Assembly: GCA_007123455.1 (NCBI GenBank)
Contig: SKKZ01000026.1
Location: 1-8,000, forward strand
Origin: Coriobacteriia bacterium
GTDB lineage: Bacteria; Actinomycetota; Coriobacteriia; Anaerosomatales; SLCP01
Direction: 5' to 3'
Length of the DNA: 8,000 bases
Below the pieces are notes generated by a model, which was not told the DNA's origin, did not search any database, and saw nothing but the letters and a program-made list of their open reading frames with translations. Shown here in pieces: positions 1 to 4,690 of the stretch. A program made the translations under genes and the position numbers. Position 1 is the stretch's first letter, and each line of letters opens with the position of its first letter.

Positions 1-26
1 CTGGTCCCTCAGCCCTCCCGACGAGC

Positions 27-33
27 GAGAGGA
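27..33 (+). promoter_or_regulatory. Ribosome binding site of the DUF1015 gene
   Basis: GAGAGGA lies 7 bases before the GTG at 41. It fixes the start codon, which would otherwise be ambiguous because the upstream promoter lies outside the window. Confidence 0.7.
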
Positions 34-40
34 TCCACAG

Positions 41-1339
41 GTGGCCCGGTTCAGGCCTTTCAAGGCATACACGTACGCTCGGACGTCTCCCGACATATCG
101 GAGCTGACCGCACCCCCCTACGACGTGATCTCCGACAAGCAACGGGCTGGCCTGCTCAGCCGTCACCCCCATAACGTCGTAGCCCTCGAGCTGCCGGAGG
201 GACCCCTCGATCCCAGCGCAGCGGGCAACCGGTATACGACCGGCCGCCGCCGCTGGCGGGAGTGGAGGGATACCGGCGTGCTGGTCCGGGATCGCGTGCC
301 CACCGTATACGTCCTCGAGCAACGCTACACGCTCGACGGGCACGAGGTCAGGCGGCGCGCACTCATCGGTGAGGTGGGCCTTCACGCCTTCGACGAAGGC
401 GTGATCTTGCCCCATGAGAGGACCTTGCCCAAGGCTCTGGGAGACCGCTTCAACCTTACGAAAGCATGTGCCGCCAACTTCAGCCAGGTTTTCGGATTGT
501 ACAGCGACCCCGGCCGGATCACTGATCGCTATTTCGAAGCAGCGATGTCGGGCAGGCGGGTCATGACCGCGACCGATGATGACGGGGTCGTGAGCGACGT
601 CTGGGCACTGACCGACGCGGATGCCCTGGCCGGTCTCGCCGGAGCGCTCGAAGACAAGCAGATCTTCATCGCCGACGGCCATCACCGCTACACGACCGCT
701 CTCGCTTACCGGGACGAACGGCGCGCCGCGGCGGAAAAATCGGGTGTCTCGCCAACCGATCCCGCGTACGATTTCGTGATGATGGCACTCGTGAACATGG
801 ACGATCCGGGACTCGTGGTCCTGCCCACCCATCGCGTCGCCGACGCCGTTGGAGACTTCGATGCGGCATCGTTCCGTGATGCCCTCGCAGACACCTTCGA
901 GCTCGAGGATCTTCCGGATGGCGTTTCCGCCGAGGATGCCCTTGCGTCGCTGGAGACGCCGGGATTCGTCGTCGCGATGCGCGGGAACGCCCTCCTCCTT
1001 GCGTCCCTGCCGGCCGATGGTGATCCCTCCCGGCTCATCCCGATCGACCGCTCCGATGCCTGGAAAGAGCTCGACGTCACCGTCTTGCAGGAACTCGTCC
1101 TCGACCCGCTACTCGACATCCATCCGGACCGGCCGCGGACGCTCGAGCGGCTCTCGTTCGTCAAGGACGCGGATGAGGCCATCGCCTCGGCTGAGAATCA
1201 CGCTGTTGCGTTCATCCTGCGTGCCACACGCATGGATCAGATGCGTGCAGTAGCGACGGCGGGAGAGACGATGCCGCAGAAGTCGACATACTTCTACCCG
1301 AAGCTGCTCTCCGGTCTGGTTCTCCGCGCGATGGACTAG
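41..1339 (+). CDS. DUF1015 family protein (432 aa, complete)
   Basis: The protein matches the DUF1015 family over its full length. Conserved blocks are PPYDVIS (residues 25-31), a LPHERT segment (about 123-128) followed by a DRFNLTKACAANFS stretch, and the hallmark IADGHHRYTTAL (210-221). About 400-450 residues is normal for the family. It starts with GTG at 41, preceded by a GAGAGGA Shine-Dalgarno at 27-33 with a 7-base gap. No signal peptide or membrane segment is visible, so it should be cytosolic. The family has no firmly established reaction that I can cite. The DGHHR motif resembles the one in ParB/SerK-fold free serine kinases, so a nucleotide-dependent small-molecule kinase is conceivable, but that is speculation. 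Its stop codon overlaps the stop of the convergent HhH gene within a shared CTAG at 1336-1339, and no T-rich terminator follows. Confidence 0.93.
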   Translation: MARFRPFKAYTYARTSPDISELTAPPYDVISDKQRAGLLSRHPHNVVALELPEGPLDPSAAGNRYTTGRRRWREWRDTGVLVRDRVPTVYVLEQRYTLDGHEVRRRALIGEVGLHAFDEGVILPHERTLPKALGDRFNLTKACAANFSQVFGLYSDPGRITDRYFEAAMSGRRVMTATDDDGVVSDVWALTDADALAGLAGALEDKQIFIADGHHRYTTALAYRDERRAAAEKSGVSPTDPAYDFVMMALVNMDDPGLVVLPTHRVADAVGDFDAASFRDALADTFELEDLPDGVSAEDALASLETPGFVVAMRGNALLLASLPADGDPSRLIPIDRSDAWKELDVTVLQELVLDPLLDIHPDRPRTLERLSFVKDADEAIASAENHAVAFILRATRMDQMRAVATAGETMPQKSTYFYPKLLSGLVLRAMD

Positions 1340-2100
1340 CGTCGCCTGACGCCGACGCCTGCGGCGTCCAGGTCGATTCGTCGCGGACAAACCACGCCGA
1401 GACGACATCGCTCGCAGAGCGGGCTACGGGGCCTGCATGTCTCGCGCCCGATGAGCCATGCAGCCAGGTCCAGAGTCCCCGGTGCCTCGGGACAGATGCG
1501 CGCGGCCGCAGCTTCGATCTCGGCGCGGTCGTCGTGCGCCACCAGTCCGCTCCGCAAGAATACCCGTCGCACCTGGACATCGAAGGCAACCTGCCCGCAC
1601 TCGCGGCCCTTGAGCGGTACGCCGAAGTGGCGGGTGAGGATCTCGACGGCCATAACCGCCTTCTTGCGGCCGATGCCATCGAATGCCGAGAGACGCTCGG
1701 TGACCTCGAGCACGTGCGCGCCGTCCGGCCACACGCGTCGGGCATCACCCTCGTAGTCGTCGAGGAGCCGCCGTGCGGCCGAGGCCACCCACCGCGGCAT
1801 GGTGTTCTTGAACCGATGCAACATGGGAGGCTGCTGGACGGCCTTGGCGACAGCGTCTGACTCGGAAGCAAGTCGCTCGAGGTCGAGATGGCCAAGTCGC
1901 TGCAGAAGCAGCCAGGGAGCCGCCCAGGCGCGCTCTGCGGGGATGCCCTGCGTGAAGAGCACGCCGAGCAGGAACGCTTCAGGCGAAGTGGCCAGCAGTT
2001 CGTCCGCTCCGGAGACTCCGGTGAACGATGAACCGGTTTGCGCCGCCCCGGCCGCCTGCAACTCCCGGCCATACGATACAAGTTCCGCACCGACCGCCAC
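1336..2100 (-). CDS. Endonuclease III-like HhH-GPD protein with 4Fe-4S cluster loop (254 aa)
   Basis: This is probably a base-excision-repair DNA glycosylase/AP lyase. The helix-hairpin-helix LSAFDGIGRKKA (about 137-148) aligns with the LPGVGRKTA block of endonuclease III and keeps the position of the catalytic lysine (K146). FDVQVRRV (173-180) supplies the conserved aspartate (D174). C222-x6-C229-x2-C232-x5-C238 has exactly the endonuclease III 4Fe-4S spacing. Lysine to aspartate is 28 residues here against 18 in E. coli Nth, owing to an insert around VPLKGRECGQ, and the N-terminal region (LLGVLFTQGIPAERAWAAPW) is unlike Nth, so this is a divergent subfamily and the substrate is unknown. The start chosen is GTG at 2100, with GGAGG 5 bases upstream. 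A longer in-frame GTG at 2136 (12 more residues) has only a weak ribosome site. The gene lies just downstream of the small membrane protein gene, 40 bases away. Confidence 0.85.
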   Translation of the reverse strand: MAVGAELVSYGRELQAAGAAQTGSSFTGVSGADELLATSPEAFLLGVLFTQGIPAERAWAAPWLLLQRLGHLDLERLASESDAVAKAVQQPPMLHRFKNTMPRWVASAARRLLDDYEGDARRVWPDGAHVLEVTERLSAFDGIGRKKAVMAVEILTRHFGVPLKGRECGQVAFDVQVRRVFLRSGLVAHDDRAEIEAAAARICPEAPGTLDLAAWLIGRETCRPRSPLCERCRLGVVCPRRIDLDAAGVGVRRR

Positions 2101-2104
2101 ACGA

Positions 2105-2109
2105 ACCTC
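2105..2109 (-). promoter_or_regulatory. Ribosome binding site deciding the HhH gene start
   Basis: GGAGG on the - strand is followed after 5 bases (TTCGT) by GTG at 2100-2098. This favours the shorter start over GTG at 2136, whose upstream sequence has only a poor match (GACGGGTAGA). Confidence 0.6.
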
Positions 2110-2140
2110 CGGGGAGGACGGATGCGAAGATGCCACTCGT

Positions 2141-2374
2141 CTACCCGTCGAGCGACTCTTGCTTGATCTTGTGGATCAGCACCTCGCGCTCTTCAGGGGT
2201 GTACGCCTCTCCCACCTCGCGCAGGGCCGTGATGCGCGCTCCGAGGAGTATTCCACTCGCGATGCGATGGACTGCATGCAGGACGCACACGACCGCGAGG
2301 GCGCAGAACACGTTGCGCACAAACGACCAGAACGAACATGCACATACGTCTTCGGAAGAGTGAGACATGTTCAT
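2141..2374 (-). CDS. Small single-span membrane protein, function unknown (77 aa)
   Basis: I do not recognise this protein. From ATG at 2374 it has a short Cys/Ser-containing N-terminus (MNMSHSSEDVCACSFW), one hydrophobic segment at about residues 19-43 (VRNVFCALAVVCVLHAV through SGILLG), and a charged soluble tail with the acidic/basic stretch YTPEEREVLIHKIKQ, likely helical. Topology is probably one transmembrane helix with the charged tail in the cytoplasm. The start is set by GGGAGG (2381-2386) 6 bases before the ATG. A longer frame from GTG at 2401 would place that ribosome site inside the gene. The stop is 40 bases before the HhH gene start, or 4 bases before its alternative start, so the two are probably co-transcribed. 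No terminator separates it from the Cys-rich gene 81 bases upstream. Confidence 0.6.
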   Translation of the reverse strand: MNMSHSSEDVCACSFWSFVRNVFCALAVVCVLHAVHRIASGILLGARITALREVGEAYTPEEREVLIHKIKQESLDG

Positions 2375-2380
2375 CGGCAG

Positions 2381-2386
2381 CCTCCC
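2381..2386 (-). promoter_or_regulatory. Ribosome binding site of the small membrane protein gene
   Basis: GGGAGG with a 6-base gap to ATG at 2374. It decides the start and supports the reading frame being translated. Confidence 0.65.
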
Positions 2387-2455
2387 AGCCAGATCAGTCA
2401 CACAATCAGTCGTGCATCCGGGCGAACGTGGGAATCCCGCAGCGCTCGACGCCGA

Positions 2456-2695
2456 TCAGCGCCGCGGACCGTTGATGAGAAAGAAGGCACAGAACAGGCA
2501 GTACTCCTTGACTGCATGATCGCGGTCGACACTCGGGTCGAAGACAAGCGCCGGATCACTCGTCAGTTCATGCTGCGGTAGATCACAGCCCGCGAACGCG
2601 CACTTCGTAGGACAGCGATCGTGAAGCGTCGTCGAATGCAAACACTCGGCCTGCATCTCATCGTCACAGCCACGCATCTCCCAGCAACGAGCCAT
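2456..2695 (-). CDS. Cysteine-rich small protein, putative metal binding (79 aa)
   Basis: This is a hypothetical protein with eight cysteines in 79 residues: C4, C10, C18, C28, C32, C37, C66 and C69 counted from ATG at 2695. The opening RCWEMRGC followed by spaced cysteines recalls the CWE-x3-C type of Cys-rich domain (the two-CW style) found in signalling proteins of anaerobes; that is a resemblance, not an assignment. The C-terminal CLFC pair sits after a 28-residue gap with several acidic residues. No signal peptide or clear membrane helix is seen. The cysteines could hold zinc or an Fe-S cluster. The start at 2695 has an AAAGG 9 bases upstream. ATG at 2701 is an alternative with a spacing of only 3. 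A TATCAT -10-like hexamer lies at 2735-2740 on the - strand, with no convincing -35. It is likely the first gene of a - strand group with the membrane protein and the HhH protein. Confidence 0.65.
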   Translation of the reverse strand: MARCWEMRGCDDEMQAECLHSTTLHDRCPTKCAFAGCDLPQHELTSDPALVFDPSVDRDHAVKEYCLFCAFFLINGPRR

Positions 2696-2861
2696 CAACA
2701 TCCGCCTTTCGCGCCTTCCATGCCATGTCTGCGGATGATACACCGGGCGGGACACCCGTGCATATCGGGCCAGGTCTGAAGGGTACGATCCCTGATCCTA
2801 AAGAGATTGTGCAGCAGCGACATCAATGCACTATCCTGGGGTGTCGTGGAGGCGTCTGGTC

Positions 2862-2875
2862 CCCGGCATGCCGGG
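2862..2875. repeat. Perfect 14-base palindrome in the reductase leader
   Basis: CCCGGCATGCCGGG reads the same on both strands. It could be a protein-binding site or an RNA hairpin. It has no T-tract, so it is not a terminator. Confidence 0.6.
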
Positions 2876-2879
2876 CGTT

Positions 2880-2921
2880 CCGCGGTCAGGTACAGCGGAA
2901 TGGCCGCAGCCGCGGTCATGT
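2880..2921 (+). repeat. Direct repeat CCGCGGTCA-N-GT, two copies 30 bases apart
   Basis: Copies at 2880-2891 and 2910-2921 agree at 11 of 12 bases. The centre-to-centre distance of 30 bases is close to three helical turns, which would put both copies on the same face of DNA. The second copy ends 16 bases before the reductase start codon and 7 bases before its ribosome site. Each contains the self-complementary CCGCGG. Confidence 0.45.
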
Positions 2922-2937
2922 GAACCTCGGGAGCATC

Positions 2938-4032
2938 GTGACGCAGACGACCAGGACGTTTCGCGAAGAGTACGACACTATCGTTGTCGGCGCAGGCCCG
3001 GCGGGCCTGATGGCAGCGCTGTATGCAGCGAGCAGGGGTAGCGTGCTCGTCCTCGAAGCCGCATCGATGCCGAGAGACAAGAGCTGCGGCGGCATGCTTA
3101 ACGAGTACGCACAGGACTTTCTCGCCGGAATCGCACCGGTGCCTCGCGAGATGGTGCGCGCTCCCGAGCACGTCAACTTCCGTTACGTCGACTGGGACCG
3201 CGGCATCCGCAAGCCGACCTCCCTGCGTTTCCTCAATGTCGACCGCCGCGAATTCGACGACTGGCTCGTCTCCCTGCTACCCGATAACGTCGAGGTTGTC
3301 GGCTCGACTCCCGTCAGGAGCTTCACCCAGGATGAGAGTGGCGTATCCATAGTCGTCCGCACGGATGGCCGAGAACAGACGGTGCGCTGCAGCAACCTCG
3401 TGGGCGCCGACGGAGCCCGCTCCGCCGTTCGGCGTACGCTCGGCGAAGGAAGCGTGGCGACCTACGTCACGCTCCAGGACTTCTGCAAGCTTGAGGGTGA
3501 ACTCGAACCTTACTTCGACTGTATCTACATGCGCGACATCGGTGACAGCTACGCGTACTCCTACATCGTGCCCAAGGGGGATCTAGCAATCGTCGGCTCG
3601 GTCTACTACCCCAAGACCAAGCGGCCGCACGAGAAGCAGGATCAGACGATGGATACCCTCCGAAAGACCCTGCCGCAGCTCGGGGAGAGGGTGAAACGCG
3701 AGGCCTCCGTCGCGCTTCATGTACGTTCGACCGCAGACATCGTGCCCGGGCGAGGAAGGGTACTGCTCGCCGGCGAGGCCGGAGGATTCATGTCGCCGAC
3801 CTCGGGCGAGGGCATCTCGTATGCGATGAACTCAGGTGCCGCGGCAGGCAGGGCCATCGCCTCGGCGACACCCGATGACGCCCTTGCCGTCTACTCGGAC
3901 GCGGTCGACCACATAAGCTCGAACATCCGCCGCAAGCTACGCTGGCTCCCGTTTATGGAGTCCTCGTGGGGCAAGTATCTCGCCGGTTTCGTGCCCACGC
4001 CCGTCGTAAGCAAGATCACCGAAGGACTTTAG
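2938..4032 (+). CDS. FAD-dependent oxidoreductase, geranylgeranyl reductase family (364 aa)
   Basis: This flavoprotein probably saturates isoprenoid double bonds in a lipid or quinone side chain. The FAD-binding Rossmann motif GAGPAG is at 18-23 with the acidic E40 closing the second strand. SCGG (49-52) is the family's cysteine motif after the FAD site. VGADGARSAVR (155-165) is the second flavin/NADPH motif, and LLAGEAGGFMSPTSGEGI (277-294) is the C-terminal FAD motif. YSYIVPKGDLAIVGS (208-222) is the family's substrate-sheet segment. The start is GTG at 2938 with GGGAG at 2929-2933; an upstream ATG at 2725 would add 71 residues unlike the family. The exact substrate (menaquinone tail, polyprenol or another isoprenoid) cannot be read from sequence. 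Its stop is 4 bases from the convergent dcd stop, leaving no room for a terminator. Confidence 0.88.
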   Translation: MTQTTRTFREEYDTIVVGAGPAGLMAALYAASRGSVLVLEAASMPRDKSCGGMLNEYAQDFLAGIAPVPREMVRAPEHVNFRYVDWDRGIRKPTSLRFLNVDRREFDDWLVSLLPDNVEVVGSTPVRSFTQDESGVSIVVRTDGREQTVRCSNLVGADGARSAVRRTLGEGSVATYVTLQDFCKLEGELEPYFDCIYMRDIGDSYAYSYIVPKGDLAIVGSVYYPKTKRPHEKQDQTMDTLRKTLPQLGERVKREASVALHVRSTADIVPGRGRVLLAGEAGGFMSPTSGEGISYAMNSGAAAGRAIASATPDDALAVYSDAVDHISSNIRRKLRWLPFMESSWGKYLAGFVPTPVVSKITEGL

Positions 4033-4036
4033 GGCG

Positions 4037-4606
4037 CTACCGCTGCTCGAAGTTCTCGAACATGCGACTCGACGTGACGTCTGCCTGTCCCTGATACTTG
4101 CTCCCGAGCCCCGGCGTCCCGTACGGGCGATCGACCGGGGTTGTCATCTGGAAGAACGAGATCTGCCCTATCGGCATGTCAGGCATGAGCACGATCGGCA
4201 GGTTCGAGACGTTGGAGAGCTCGAGCGTAAGGCGACCGTCCCACCCCGGATCGACATAGCCGGCAGTCGAGTGAATGAGCAGTCCGAGCCGTCCGAGCGA
4301 AGACTTGCCCTCCAGGCGGGCCACGAGATCATCCGGGAGCACGACCCGTTCAACGGTCGTGCCGAGCACGAACTCTCCCGGGTGCAGAACGAACGGTTCT
4401 TCAGTGCTGGCTTTCACCAGCTCCATCAGCCCGTCCTGTTCCCGCGAGGGATCGATGTAGGGATACCGCGAATTGCGGAACACCTGGAAGCTGTCGCCCA
4501 GGTGAAGGTCGACACTCGATGGCTGGATGTCATCCGGATCGCAAGGCTCGATGCGGATGCGCCCCGCGAGCAACTGCTCCTTTATCGTACGGTCTGACAG
4601 GACCAC
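4037..4606 (-). CDS. dcd: dCTP deaminase, probably bifunctional dUMP-forming (189 aa)
   Basis: The enzyme deaminates dCTP, feeding dUMP for thymidylate synthesis. KSSLGRLG (101-108) carries S102 and R106, and E129 in LTLELSN corresponds to the E. coli catalytic Glu138; the Arg-Glu spacing of 23 is the same as in E. coli. The segment STAGYVDPGW and the tail GSKYQGQ follow the bifunctional M. tuberculosis type (AG-F/Y-DPG) rather than the monofunctional E. coli TAHRIDPGW, so dCTP to dUMP (deaminase plus diphosphatase) is the likely reaction. Length equals the usual 188-193. The start GTG at 4606 gives the canonical MVLSDRTIKE opening, with GAGGAGG 7 bases upstream; the frame's upstream extension to 4687 has no family counterpart. 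It lies 84 bases downstream of nrdJ on the same strand and is probably co-transcribed with it. It should work as a homotrimer in the cytosol. Confidence 0.95.
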   Translation of the reverse strand: MVLSDRTIKEQLLAGRIRIEPCDPDDIQPSSVDLHLGDSFQVFRNSRYPYIDPSREQDGLMELVKASTEEPFVLHPGEFVLGTTVERVVLPDDLVARLEGKSSLGRLGLLIHSTAGYVDPGWDGRLTLELSNVSNLPIVLMPDMPIGQISFFQMTTPVDRPYGTPGLGSKYQGQADVTSSRMFENFEQR

Positions 4607-4613
4607 GCCAGTG

Positions 4614-4620
4614 CCTCCTC
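4614..4620 (-). promoter_or_regulatory. Ribosome binding site of dcd
   Basis: GAGGAGG is 7 bases before GTG at 4606. It decides between the canonical start and the longer open frame from 4687. Confidence 0.75.
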
Positions 4621-4629
4621 TTCCCGAAG

Positions 4630-4660
4630 CAGCCGCACCCCCGGTATGAGGGCGCGGCTG
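4630..4660 (-). other. Stem-loop between nrdJ and dcd
   Basis: CAGCCGC (4630-4636) pairs with GCGGCTG (4654-4660). The stem can extend by a mismatch and three more pairs (CCC/GGG), leaving a loop of about 9 bases. No T-tract follows on the - strand, so it is not a typical terminator. It lies 10 bases upstream of the dcd ribosome site and could affect message stability or dcd translation. Confidence 0.45.
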
Positions 4661-4690
4661 TGTCGATCGGTCGACGTTCAGGGTCACCTT

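Larger units (their letters stand above)
2696..2937. other. Divergent intergenic region with palindrome and direct repeat
   Basis: These 242 bases separate the - strand Cys-rich gene from the + strand reductase. They hold a perfect 14-base palindrome (CCCGGCATGCCGGG, 2862-2875), a stem TTCCGC/GCGGAA (2878-2883 with 2895-2900), and a direct repeat CCGCGGTCA-N-GT at 2880-2891 and 2910-2921. A weak + strand promoter is possible: TTGTGC at 2807-2812 with CACTAT at 2829-2834, spacing 16. Translating through this region in the reductase frame gives sequence with no family similarity, so I treat it as non-coding leader and regulatory DNA. Confidence 0.5.

Noticed and set aside
1354..1368. GACGCC/GGCGTC hairpin as terminator of the DUF1015 gene
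   Set aside because: The stem is only 6 bp, there is no T-tract, and it lies inside the coding end of the HhH gene.
1212..2102. 296-residue - strand open frame overlapping the HhH gene
   Set aside because: It is another frame of the HhH gene, rich in Arg/Ser/Pro, without family similarity, and it overlaps the DUF1015 gene.
1799..2581. 260-residue open frame on the + strand
   Set aside because: It runs antisense across three better supported - strand genes, has no ribosome site and shows low-complexity composition.
2725..2937. N-terminal extension of the reductase to ATG at 2725
   Set aside because: It has no Shine-Dalgarno, and the 71 extra residues precede the FAD motif, which normally lies near the N-terminus in this family. 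GTG at 2938 has a ribosome site.
4607..4687. N-terminal extension of dcd to 4687
   Set aside because: The canonical MVLSDRTI start at 4606 follows a strong ribosome site; the extension contains the intercistronic hairpin.
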